Assembly: GCA_030645955.1 (NCBI GenBank)
Contig: JAUSMR010000112.1
Location: forward strand, 1 to 64,000
Direction of reading: 5' to 3'
Length of the DNA: 64,000 bases
From: Gallionella sp.
Lineage (GTDB): Bacteria > Pseudomonadota > Gammaproteobacteria > Burkholderiales > Gallionellaceae
The position numbers and the translations under genes were made by a program. This document shows, one piece after another, positions 17,726 to 25,343 of this stretch. Positions within the stretch are counted from its first letter, which is position 1; every line of letters begins with the position of its first letter. The notes under the pieces were generated by a model. The model made no database searches. It was not told where the DNA came from and saw only the letters and a program-made list of their open reading frames with translations.

Positions 17726-18205
17726 ATGAACCTGCCTGCATTCAGATTCCCCAAACCATTGGGCATGGCAATGTCGATGTTGCCGTCTTACCCTCCTTCG
17801 CTGCTGTTCAGCCATGGCCTTAATCTGGCGCTGGGCCGCATCATCAAGCCGGAGCTGCTGGAGCCGCTGCACGGCAAGCTGGTCTGCATCCGCGTGATCG
17901 ATGCCGGGATCAGTTTCTATTTCACCATCAACAGCAGCGGATTTGTCGCCTGCCAGGCGGGCAAGACCCCCGATCTTGCCATCAGCGCCACCGCTTACGA
18001 TTTCTTCCTGCTGGGAACACGCCGGGAAGATCCGGACACGCTGTTCTTCAGCCGCCGCCTGGTGGTGGAGGGAGAAACCGAGCTCGGGCTAATCGCCAAG
18101 AACACACTCGATTCGATTGAGATGCCCAAGTTTGAACTTTCGCAGTTTACCCCTGAAAAAGTGCTCGAGGAATTTGCTGCCCGCCTGCTTGCCGCCAGCC
18201 GCTAG
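17726..18205 (+). CDS. ubiT: Ubiquinone accessory factor UbiT (SCP2 sterol-binding domain)
   Basis: UbiT is a lipid-binding accessory protein required for ubiquinone synthesis without oxygen, the counterpart of UbiJ. The 159-residue product has an N-terminal amphipathic segment (about 1-50) and an SCP2 domain with LVCIRVIDAGISFYFTINSS and a hydrophobic pocket strand LVVEGETELGL. It follows ubiU and ubiV on the same strand, which makes the assignment much firmer than the domain alone. AAGG at 17713-17716 lies about 9 bases before ATG 17726. Confidence 0.9.
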   Translation: MNLPAFRFPKPLGMAMSMLPSYPPSLLFSHGLNLALGRIIKPELLEPLHGKLVCIRVIDAGISFYFTINSSGFVACQAGKTPDLAISATAYDFFLLGTRREDPDTLFFSRRLVVEGETELGLIAKNTLDSIEMPKFELSQFTPEKVLEEFAARLLAASR

Positions 18206-18252
18206 GCTGGTAAACCGCCCTGGATAAAGGGCCGCTCTTCGCCCTTGACACT

Positions 18253-18299
18253 CCACAATAGGTTGTGTAATTCTATACCCCACACACAACATCTAGTGC
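18253..18299. promoter_or_regulatory. Tandem NrdR-box-like sites upstream of nrdD
   Basis: Two 16-base sites match the NrdR box pattern ACAC-W-ATATWTW-GTGT at 13 of 16 positions each: CCACAATAGGTTGTGT (18253-18268) and ACACAACATCTAGTGC (18284-18299). Their start-to-start spacing is 31 bases, about three helical turns, which is how NrdR boxes are normally paired. NrdR represses ribonucleotide reductase genes when dATP is plentiful. The sites lie about 150 bases before nrdD and after ubiT. Confidence 0.75.
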
Positions 18300-18450
18300 T
18301 TTGTGATGTTTTGCCGGGCTTCCTGAATCCCTGAGATATGGGGAATCCATGAAACTCGGGGAAACCCCAATACGGGGAATCTCCAGAATCCGGGATAAAA
18401 AGAATCCGGGATATAACCATCCAGACAAAATAATAATTCAGGAGGAAGTC

Positions 18451-20520
18451 ATGGCGGAAACGGTTCTAGCAGGGGGCAACTCGCAAAACCAGCCGGGAGG
18501 CAATGGCACCAATTTGGTACCTCTGCTCAAGGGTGTCATCAAGCGCGATAACACGCTGGCGCCGTTCGATTCGGAAAAGATACGTTCCGCCATCCAGCGG
18601 GCCGGCGCCGCCACCGGTGAACTCGATGCCAACGAGGCGTTCCTGCTCACCGCGCAGGTGGTCAAGGTTCTGATCCACAAGTTCCGCGCCGAACCGCCGC
18701 ATATCGAGAAAATCCAGGACGCGGTCGAGCAGGTACTGATCTCCGCGAACCACCTCAAGACCGCCCGCGCCTATATCGTCTATCGCGAGCAGCACACCAA
18801 GCTGCGCCAGGACCGCAAGACCGTGGTGGACGTGGAAAGCTCGATCAACGAATATCTCGACCAGATGGACTGGCGCGTCAACGCCAATGCCAATCAGGGT
18901 TACAGCCTGGGCGGCCTGATCCTCAACGTCTCCGGCAAAGTGGTCGCCAACTACTGGCTCAACCACGTCTACCCGCCGGAAGTCGGCGTCGCGCACCGCG
19001 AGGGTGACATCCATGTGCATGATCTGGACATGCTGGCCGGCTACTGTGCCGGCTGGTCGCTGCGCACGCTGCTCAATGAGGGGCTGAACGGGGTGCCGGG
19101 CAAGGTCGAGGCCGGTCCGCCCAAACACATGTCTTCCGCGGTCGGCCAGATCGTCAATTTTCTCGGCACGCTGCAGAACGAATGGGCCGGGGCGCAGGCG
19201 TTCTCATCTTTCGATACCTACATGGCGCCGTTTATCCGCAAGGACAACCTGCCCTATGCCGACGTCAGGCAGTCCATCCAGGAACTGGTCTACAACCTCA
19301 ACGTGCCGTCGCGCTGGGGCACGCAGACGCCCTTCACCAACCTGACCTTCGACTGGGTATGCCCGGAAGATTTGCGCGGGCAGACGCCGGTGATCGGCGG
19401 CAAGAATATGCCGTTCACCTATGGTGAGCTGCAGGTCGAGATGGACATGATCAACCGCGCCTATATCGAGGTGATGACCAAGGGCGATGCCAAGGGCAGG
19501 GTGTTCACCTTCCCTATCCCCACCTACAACATGACCCCCGATTTCCCGTGGGAGTCGGAAAATGCCAACCTGCTGTTTGAGATGACGGCGAAATACGGCC
19601 TGCCGTATTTCCAGAACTTCATCAATTCCGACCTCAAGCCCAACATGGTGCGCTCGATGTGCTGCCGCCTCCAGCTCGATCTGCGCGAATTGCTGAAACG
19701 CGGCAACGGCCTGTTCGGCAGCGCCGAGCAGACCGGCTCGGTGGGAGTGGTCACGGTCAATTGCGCCCGCCTTGGCTACCTTTATCAGGGCAACGAAGAA
19801 GCACTGCTCCGCCGCCTCGACGAACTGCTGGAAATCGGCAAGAACAGCCTGGAAATCAAGCGCAAGGTGATCCAGCGCCACATGGATGCAGGCCTGTTCC
19901 CTTATACCAAACGCTACCTCGGCACGTTGCGCAACCACTTCTCCACGCTGGGCGTTAACGGCATCAACGAAATGGTGCGCAACTTCACACACGACGAACA
20001 CGACATCACCAGCGAGTGGGGCCACCAGTTCGCGGTGCGCCTGCTCGATCACGTGCGCGCCAAGATGCTTGCGTTCCAGGATGAAACCGGACACATGTAC
20101 AACCTGGAAGCCACACCGGCGGAAGGCACTACCTACCGTTTCGCCAAGGAAGACCGCAAACGTTTCGCCGACATCATCCAGGCGGGCAGCAAGGAAATGC
20201 CCTATTACACCAACTCCTCGCAGCTGCCGGTCGGCTTCACCGACGACCCATTCGAGGCGCTGGAACGCCAGGAAGAGCTGCAGCGCAAATATACCGGCGG
20301 CACCGTGCTGCACCTGTACATGAGCGAGCGCATCACCAGCGCGGAGGCCTGCAAATCACTGGTGCGCCGTTCCCTGGAGCGCTTCAGCCAGCCTTACATC
20401 ACAATCACGCCGACTTTTTCGATTTGCCCGCAACACGGTTATATCGAGGGCGAGCACAAATACTGCCCGAAGTGCGACCAGGAATTTCTTGCCGAGAAAC
20501 GCAGGAAACTGGCAGCCTGA
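18451..20520 (+). CDS. nrdD: Anaerobic (class III) ribonucleoside-triphosphate reductase, large chain without glycyl-radical motif
   Basis: NrdD makes deoxyribonucleotides without oxygen using a glycyl radical. The 689-residue chain has an N-terminal ATP-cone (VIKRDNTLAPFDSEKIRSAI onward), the barrel with MDWRVNANANQGYSLGG, and cysteines at the dimer and active regions (MVRSMCCRLQLD). It ends with the zinc-type pairs SICPQHGYIEGEHKYCPKCDQE and a short basic tail. The chain stops where the glycyl-radical domain should begin; that domain is a separate gene 52 bases downstream in another frame. AGGAGG at 18440-18445 sets ATG 18451. Two NrdR-like boxes lie upstream. nrdG follows, completing the system. 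Confidence 0.93.
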   Translation: MAETVLAGGNSQNQPGGNGTNLVPLLKGVIKRDNTLAPFDSEKIRSAIQRAGAATGELDANEAFLLTAQVVKVLIHKFRAEPPHIEKIQDAVEQVLISANHLKTARAYIVYREQHTKLRQDRKTVVDVESSINEYLDQMDWRVNANANQGYSLGGLILNVSGKVVANYWLNHVYPPEVGVAHREGDIHVHDLDMLAGYCAGWSLRTLLNEGLNGVPGKVEAGPPKHMSSAVGQIVNFLGTLQNEWAGAQAFSSFDTYMAPFIRKDNLPYADVRQSIQELVYNLNVPSRWGTQTPFTNLTFDWVCPEDLRGQTPVIGGKNMPFTYGELQVEMDMINRAYIEVMTKGDAKGRVFTFPIPTYNMTPDFPWESENANLLFEMTAKYGLPYFQNFINSDLKPNMVRSMCCRLQLDLRELLKRGNGLFGSAEQTGSVGVVTVNCARLGYLYQGNEEALLRRLDELLEIGKNSLEIKRKVIQRHMDAGLFPYTKRYLGTLRNHFSTLGVNGINEMVRNFTHDEHDITSEWGHQFAVRLLDHVRAKMLAFQDETGHMYNLEATPAEGTTYRFAKEDRKRFADIIQAGSKEMPYYTNSSQLPVGFTDDPFEALERQEELQRKYTGGTVLHLYMSERITSAEACKSLVRRSLERFSQPYITITPTFSICPQHGYIEGEHKYCPKCDQEFLAEKRRKLAA

Positions 20521-20572
20521 CCTGCGCCATTTAAGTATTGCCATTCATTAAAACGATAACAGGGAGAATAAA

Positions 20573-20770
20573 ATGACCGATCTTTCCAAGCAAGCCAACC
20601 TCATGGCCAACCTCAAGGCCAGCGAAATAGTATTGACCGACGCAGAGCGCCAGCCCTGCGAAGTGTGGACCCGCGTGATGGGCTACCACCGCCCGGTGGC
20701 TTCGTTCAACATCGGCAAAAAAGGCGAGCATGGCGAGCGCAAGTTTTTTCAGGAATGCCGCGCCGCCTAG
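20573..20770 (+). CDS. Separate glycyl-radical domain of anaerobic ribonucleotide reductase
   Basis: This 65-residue protein contains EVWTRVMGYHRPVASFN, the glycyl-radical signature of NrdD C-termini, with the radical glycine at residue 37 in RVMGYHRP. NrdD of E. coli and phage T4 carries the equivalent motif at its own C terminus, whereas the large chain here ends before it. AGGGAGA 5 to 11 bases before ATG 20573 shows it is translated independently. It is in a different frame from nrdD, so it is not a simple readthrough. It presumably docks on the large chain and is activated by NrdG. Similar split forms may exist in relatives. Confidence 0.85.
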   Translation: MTDLSKQANLMANLKASEIVLTDAERQPCEVWTRVMGYHRPVASFNIGKKGEHGERKFFQECRAA

Positions 20771-20810
20771 TTGCCGAAAACCCCGATTCGCAATAGAAAC
20801 AGGAATAACG

Positions 20811-20862
20811 CAGGGTGCGTTCCACGCACCAGCTTGCAATGGTGCGTAGAACGCACCCTACG
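20811..20862. repeat. Palindromic repeat, GTAGGGTGCRTTCC family, copy 1
   Basis: CAGGGTGCGTTCCACGCACC faces GGTGCGTAGAACGCACCCTACG around a 10-base loop, with one arm slightly decayed. Three better-preserved copies lie at 24170-24213, 34360-34410 and 49028-49071. Confidence 0.9.
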
Positions 20863-20984
20863 AATTTATTACCGTTTGCGGGTTTGCTTCTAATGGAACA
20901 CCAAATCAGCTAAATGGAGTTCACCCTGCCAAACCTGCCCCGCAAAGCGGGACTCCGACTTTCTAAGCCCGGCGGAGACTGGGC

Positions 20985-21686
20985 TTGAAAGATCGTATGC
21001 AAATCGGCGGCCTCACGCCACTGACCAGTACCGATTTCCCCGGCTGCCTGGCCGCTGTGGTGTTCTGCCAGGGCTGCCCGTGGCGTTGCGGTTATTGCCA
21101 CAACCCCCATCTTATTCCCCGCCACAGCGATGCCCAATTGGACTGGCCGTCGGTGCTAAAGTTTTTGCGCCGCCGCCAGGGCCTGCTGGATGCGGTCGTT
21201 TTCAGCGGCGGAGAGCCGACTCTGCATGACAGCCTTGAATCCGCCATCGGCGAGGTGCGCGACCTTGGCTTCAAGGCCGGCCTGCATACCGGCGGCACCT
21301 ACCCAGCCCGTCTCGGTGAACTGTTGCCGCTGCTGTCCTGGGTGGGCATGGACATCAAGACAGTTTTTGCCGACTACGACAAGGTGACCGGCGCCCCCGC
21401 GAGCGGCGAAAAAGCGCGGGAAAGCGCCCGGCTGCTGCTGGACAGCGGCGTTCCCTGTGAATTTCGCACCACCGTGCATCCGCTGTACCACACCCGGGAT
21501 TCATTGCTGCAATTGGCGGAGGAATTGCGGGAACTTGGCGTGCGAAATTACGTGCTGCAGGAATTCCGCCCGCAGGGATGCGCCGACGAGAAAGTCAGTT
21601 CTTACCCGGTGCAAGAGTTTCTGGATGATGCGTTATGCAGCCGCATTGGGGCGATGTTCGAGAGCTTCGCCGTGCGCCGGGGATAA
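20985..21686 (+). CDS. nrdG: Anaerobic ribonucleotide reductase activating protein NrdG
   Basis: NrdG is the radical SAM enzyme that installs the glycyl radical in NrdD. The 233-residue product carries the SAM cluster motif CPWRCGYC (Cys31, Cys35, Cys38), then FSGGEPTL and MDIKTVF segments of the radical SAM barrel. The TTG at 20985 is preferred because GGAG lies 8 bases before it; ATG 20997 has no such site. The length exceeds that of E. coli NrdG (154 residues) and fits the longer NrdG/PflA-like form. It follows the split nrdD after a repeat-containing gap of about 210 bases. Confidence 0.93.
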   Translation: MKDRMQIGGLTPLTSTDFPGCLAAVVFCQGCPWRCGYCHNPHLIPRHSDAQLDWPSVLKFLRRRQGLLDAVVFSGGEPTLHDSLESAIGEVRDLGFKAGLHTGGTYPARLGELLPLLSWVGMDIKTVFADYDKVTGAPASGEKARESARLLLDSGVPCEFRTTVHPLYHTRDSLLQLAEELRELGVRNYVLQEFRPQGCADEKVSSYPVQEFLDDALCSRIGAMFESFAVRRG

Positions 21687-21719
21687 GCCGAATCAATGGG
21701 AATCCGCTATGCATAAGCG

Positions 21720-21819
21720 GCGTAGGGCGGGTCACACCCGCCGTAAAACGAGATCATGAATAAATCGATACAGAATTTGGAGAATGATTTTGAAAATGCG
21801 GGTGTGCCCCGCCCTACGC
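21720..21819. repeat. Palindromic repeat, GTAGGGCGGG family
   Basis: GCGTAGGGCGGGTCACACCCGC (21720-21741) faces GCGGGTGTGCCCCGCCCTACGC (21798-21819) with one mismatch and encloses about 56 bases. It lies in the convergent gap between nrdG and pepP, where it could act as a bidirectional transcription block. Related arms occur at 30841, 37777 and 57887. Confidence 0.85.
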
Positions 21820-21869
21820 TAACTGCCAATGCTATCGAGCTGCAACCTGGCGTAGCTTGCTCATTGGAC

Positions 21870-23186
21870 TTAATGCCGCATCAACTCCTCGATATCTGCC
21901 ACCGTTTTCGGTGCGGCATCGGTCAATACCTCGTTGCCTAGTTCGGTGATCGCCACATCATCTTCGATGCGGATGCCGATGTTCCATAGCGCCAGCGGCA
22001 CGTCATCGGCGGGGCGGATGTAGCAGCCCGGCTCGACGGTGAATACCATGCCGGGTTGCAGCGTGCGCCAGTTATCGCCGGTCTTGTAGTCGCCGACATC
22101 GTGCACGTCCATGCCCAACCAGTGGCCGGTGCGGTGCATGTAAAACCGCTTGTAGCTTTCACTTTCCAGCACCGCATCGACGCTGCCTTCACACAGCTTG
22201 AGGTCGATGAAGCCTTGCGCCAGTACGCGCAGCGCGGCGTCATGCGGCGCATTCCAGGTGTTGCCGGGGCGGGCGGCGGCAATCGCGGCGGTTTGCGCGG
22301 CGAGCACGATTTCATAAACGTCTTTTTGCGCGGCAGAGAAACGCCCGTTCACCGGAAAGGTGCGCGTGATGTCGGCGGCGTAGCCGCCCAGCTCGCAAGC
22401 CGCATCAATCAGCAGCAGATCGCCGTCCTTGAGCCTGGCGCTGTTGCCCACATAATGCAGCACGCAGGCATTTGCGCCGCCGGCGACGATGGAAGGGTAG
22501 GCGGGGTGGCGCGCGCCGTGGCGGCAGAATTCATGCAGCAGTTCCGCCTCGAGTTGGTATTCGAACTGGCCGGGGCGGGTGAACTGCATCGCGCGTCGGT
22601 GCGCATGCGTGGAAATCTCGGCGGCATGGCGCATCATCATCAGCTCATGCTCGTCCTTGAACAGCCGCATTTCGTTGAGCAGCGCGCGCACGTCGCGTAT
22701 CTCGTCCGGCGCGCGGATGCCGCTGCGCACTTTGGCCTGCACCTCGCCGCGCAGCCTGAGGATGCGCTGGTCCCATGCGGTATCGTGGCCTACCGGATAA
22801 AACAGCGCGGGCTGGTTGCCCATCAGTTCGGCCAGTTTTTCATCCAGTTGCGCAATCGGGTAAGCAGCGTCGAAACCATATTGCTCTTTTGCGGCGTCGG
22901 GGCCGGTGCGGTAACCGTCCCAGACTTCACGCTCGAGATTTTTCTCGCGGCAGAACAGGATGGACTGCATCCCGCAATTTTTATCCTGGCAGGCAATCAG
23001 CACCAGCACCGCTTCCGGCTCGGTAAAACCGCTCAGGTAATAGAAGTTGCTGTCGTGGCGGTATCCATAACGGGTGTCGCCGTTGCGCGCCACTTCCGGC
23101 GCGGTGGGAATGATGGCGATGCCGCGCTGCATTTTTTCCAGCAGCCGGGCGCGGCGTTGTGCGTAGATAGTCGGGTCTATAGTCAT
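21870..23186 (-). CDS. pepP: Xaa-Pro aminopeptidase (aminopeptidase P)
   Basis: PepP removes N-terminal residues that precede proline. The 438-residue product has the M24B layout: an N-terminal domain with GYRHDSNFYYLSGFTEPEAV, then a pita-bread domain with metal ligands in LLIDAACELGGYAADITRTF (two Asp), HRTGHWLGMDVHD (His), VFTVEPGCYI (Glu) and IRIEDDVAIT (Glu). The start at 23186 is the first that fits homology. The frame stays open upstream only because it overlaps murU. Its ATG overlaps the murU stop by 4 bases, so murU-pepP are coupled. Confidence 0.95.
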   Translation of the reverse strand: MTIDPTIYAQRRARLLEKMQRGIAIIPTAPEVARNGDTRYGYRHDSNFYYLSGFTEPEAVLVLIACQDKNCGMQSILFCREKNLEREVWDGYRTGPDAAKEQYGFDAAYPIAQLDEKLAELMGNQPALFYPVGHDTAWDQRILRLRGEVQAKVRSGIRAPDEIRDVRALLNEMRLFKDEHELMMMRHAAEISTHAHRRAMQFTRPGQFEYQLEAELLHEFCRHGARHPAYPSIVAGGANACVLHYVGNSARLKDGDLLLIDAACELGGYAADITRTFPVNGRFSAAQKDVYEIVLAAQTAAIAAARPGNTWNAPHDAALRVLAQGFIDLKLCEGSVDAVLESESYKRFYMHRTGHWLGMDVHDVGDYKTGDNWRTLQPGMVFTVEPGCYIRPADDVPLALWNIGIRIEDDVAITELGNEVLTDAAPKTVADIEELMRH

Positions 23187-23920
23187 GGCGCATTGTGCGA
23201 CGAACGGGATGTTTTCTGCAATGAGCAAACTTGGCTGTCGAGTTCGGCGAGGCGTTGCGGCGTGCCGACATCCACCCATAGGCCCCGGTAATGTTCGCCG
23301 CTGACCTTGCCGAGGGCGATTTGCGCGTGCAGCAGTGGGGCAAGCGGCGCGATGCTGCCGCGCGGGATATGGCTGAACAGCGAGGGCTGGTAGATGCCGA
23401 TGCCGCTGAAAGTTAGTCGCAAGTCGTTAGACGTAAGTCGTAAGTTGCTGTGATCCTCGATGCGGCCGTTGCACAGCAGGAAATCCCCGTTTGGGTGGTG
23501 GGGCGGATTGTCGACCAGCACCAGGTGTGCGGCATCGCCGCTGGCTTGCAGTGCGGCTGCGCGTTCAGGCAGATGCGCAAAGTCATAGTCGCAGTAGATA
23601 TCGCTGTTGATCACGGCGAAGGGCTCATCGCCGAGCAGCGGCAGGGCATAGGCGATGCCGCCGGCGGTTTCCAGCGCGCGTGCTTCGGGTGAATACTGGA
23701 TGCGCGCGCCGAACCGGCTGCCGTCGCCAAATGCAGCTTCTATCTGCGCGCCGAGATGTGCGTGGTTGATGACCAGTTCGGTGATGCCGGCACGAACCAG
23801 ATTTTCGATATGCCAGACGATCAGCGGTTTGCCGCCGGCTTCCAGCAACGGTTTGGGTGTATGGTCGGTGAGCGGACGCATGCGTTCGCCGCGGCCGGCC
23901 GCCAGTAGCATCGCGATCAT
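23183..23920 (-). CDS. murU: N-acetylmuramate alpha-1-phosphate uridylyltransferase MurU
   Basis: MurU makes UDP-MurNAc from MurNAc-1-phosphate in the peptidoglycan recycling shortcut that bypasses de novo synthesis. The 245-residue nucleotidyltransferase starts MIAMLLAAGRGERMRPLTDH with the GT-A signature, then KPLLEAGGKPLI and NSDIYCDYDF. The C terminus holds KVSGEHYRGLWVDVGTPQRL. Near residues 165-180 it contains a short duplicated stretch, LRLTSNDLRLTF, encoded by an AAGTCGT-type repeat (about 23408-23450), making this loop longer than in Pseudomonas MurU. amgK, the kinase of the same pathway, lies just upstream on the same strand. Confidence 0.92.
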   Translation of the reverse strand: MIAMLLAAGRGERMRPLTDHTPKPLLEAGGKPLIVWHIENLVRAGITELVINHAHLGAQIEAAFGDGSRFGARIQYSPEARALETAGGIAYALPLLGDEPFAVINSDIYCDYDFAHLPERAAALQASGDAAHLVLVDNPPHHPNGDFLLCNGRIEDHSNLRLTSNDLRLTFSGIGIYQPSLFSHIPRGSIAPLAPLLHAQIALGKVSGEHYRGLWVDVGTPQRLAELDSQVCSLQKTSRSSHNAP

Positions 23921-23952
23921 GGTTTTACGTTTCTCACGATTGCCCTTTCTGG

Positions 23953-24241
23953 GTGAAACAACTAGCCATTCGACTAAGCTGCAAACGACCGCAGCCAAGT
24001 CGCTGGTTATTCCGCTTGGGCAGGGGGAGAGCGTAGCGAGGGGGATTAGGATAGGGGGAAATGTGCAGCATCATGGGTTTATGCCTTTCACGTTTGCCTC
24101 TGCTCTCGCTTGCGGGAGAGGCCGCTGCCACCAATTTTTCCGCTCGAATTGAGTCTCATGAACCTCGCCGTAGGGTGCATTCCATGCACCATGGCGCATG
24201 GAATGCACCCTACAAAACCCATTGCCAGCATGAGGTTCATG
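23953..24241. repeat. Cluster of dispersed repeats between murU and amgK
   Basis: This gap (murU to amgK, about 350 bases) is filled with repeats. A unit at 23953-24013 (GAAACAACTAGCCATTCGAC and onward) recurs at 38619-38726 and 59061-59120. A segment at 24083-24121 (GCCTTTCACGTTTGCCTC, then CTTGCGGGAGAGG) recurs inside priA. A perfect 18-bp palindrome, GTAGGGTGCATTCCATGC and its complement (24170-24213), is nested within CATGAACCTC/GAGGTTCATG arms (24157-24166 and 24232-24241). No gene is seen. Confidence 0.85.
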
Positions 24242-24270
24242 GGTTGGGGAGAAGGAGATGCGCAGCATCG

Positions 24271-25275
24271 TCAAAAGGTATATCCCGCTTGTTGTTCGCG
24301 AGGCTCAAGTTCGTCCAGCAGGTTCAGCAGCGGCTTGAGGTCAATATAGCGCGCAGCGGCTGCGCGCAGATACGCCATTACCAGCGGCAGGTCTTTCAGG
24401 TAGCCGTCCTTGCCATCGCGATGGTACAGGCGCGCGAAAATGCCCAGCACCTTGAGATGCCGCTGCACACCCATCCATTCGTAGTCGCGATAGAACTCGC
24501 CGAAATCCGCGCGCACCGGAAGCCCGGCCTTGCGCGCCCTTTCCCAGTAACGGATCAGCATGTCGATTATTTCTGCCTCTTCCCGGCGGATATAGGCATC
24601 CTTGAACAGCGAGGCGAGGTCGTAGGTGATTGGGCCGTATACCGCATCCTGAAAATCGAGGATGCCCGGATTCGGTTCGGTCACCATCAGATTGCGCGAA
24701 TGATAGTCGCGGTGCACGTATACGCACGGTTGGGCGAGGTTGTTGGCGATGATGCGCGCAAATACTTCTTCCAGTTTGGCGCGCTGTTTATCGGTAAGCG
24801 TGACATTGAGATGCCTGGCGATATACCACTCCGGGAACAAATTCAGTTCGCGGCGCAGCAGGGCTTCGTCATAGGGAGGCAGCACATTTTCGCGCGAGGC
24901 GAGCTGAATTTTGATCAGCGCATCGGTGGCCGCGCCATACAGCTCGCGCGCAGTGCCGGCGTTCCCTCCGCACAGCGCCTGCAGGTAAGTGGTGTTACCG
25001 AGGTCTGACAGCAGCAGGAAACCCTGCTGCAAATCCTGCGCATAAACATGCGGCACATGCGTCCCGGCCTCCTCGAACAGCTTGGCGATATGCAGAAACG
25101 GGCGGCAGTCCTCGTGCTGCGGCGGCGCATCCATCACGATGCGCGTCTGGCCATCCGCGAAGGTGGCGCGAAAGTAGCGGCGGAAGCTGGCATCGGCAGA
25201 AGCGGGCGCAAGTGTAAAATTTTTGTCGGGAAACTGGCTGTGCAGCCACTCGGTAAGCTGTTGCAGGCGTTGCAT
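24271..25275 (-). CDS. amgK: N-acetylmuramate/N-acetylglucosamine anomeric kinase AmgK
   Basis: AmgK phosphorylates recycled MurNAc (and GlcNAc) at the anomeric carbon and supplies the substrate of MurU. The 334-residue product is an aminoglycoside-phosphotransferase-fold kinase: an N-terminal LAPASADASFRRYFRA segment, the catalytic loop VHRDYHSRNLMV and the metal-binding ILDFQDAVYGPITYDLASL. The later DYEWMGVQRHLKVLGIF is typical of the AmgK group. It lies upstream of murU and pepP on the same strand, separated by repeats. lptD is divergent only 68 bases away. Confidence 0.93.
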   Translation of the reverse strand: MQRLQQLTEWLHSQFPDKNFTLAPASADASFRRYFRATFADGQTRIVMDAPPQHEDCRPFLHIAKLFEEAGTHVPHVYAQDLQQGFLLLSDLGNTTYLQALCGGNAGTARELYGAATDALIKIQLASRENVLPPYDEALLRRELNLFPEWYIARHLNVTLTDKQRAKLEEVFARIIANNLAQPCVYVHRDYHSRNLMVTEPNPGILDFQDAVYGPITYDLASLFKDAYIRREEAEIIDMLIRYWERARKAGLPVRADFGEFYRDYEWMGVQRHLKVLGIFARLYHRDGKDGYLKDLPLVMAYLRAAAARYIDLKPLLNLLDELEPREQQAGYTF

Positions 25276-25343
25276 ATAGGGTTCTCAGGTGCACTTAATG
25301 TTAAACTGCCGGAAGTTTACCACCTTACTATTTGCAGCGCGTT

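Noticed and set aside
20811..24241. Possible CRISPR array because of repeated palindromes
   Set aside because: The copies are kilobases apart, without regular spacers or cas genes; they are dispersed palindromic repeats.
24061..25008. 315-codon plus-strand frame opposite amgK
   Set aside because: Begins in intergenic repeats and runs antisense through conserved kinase motifs; no homology pattern.
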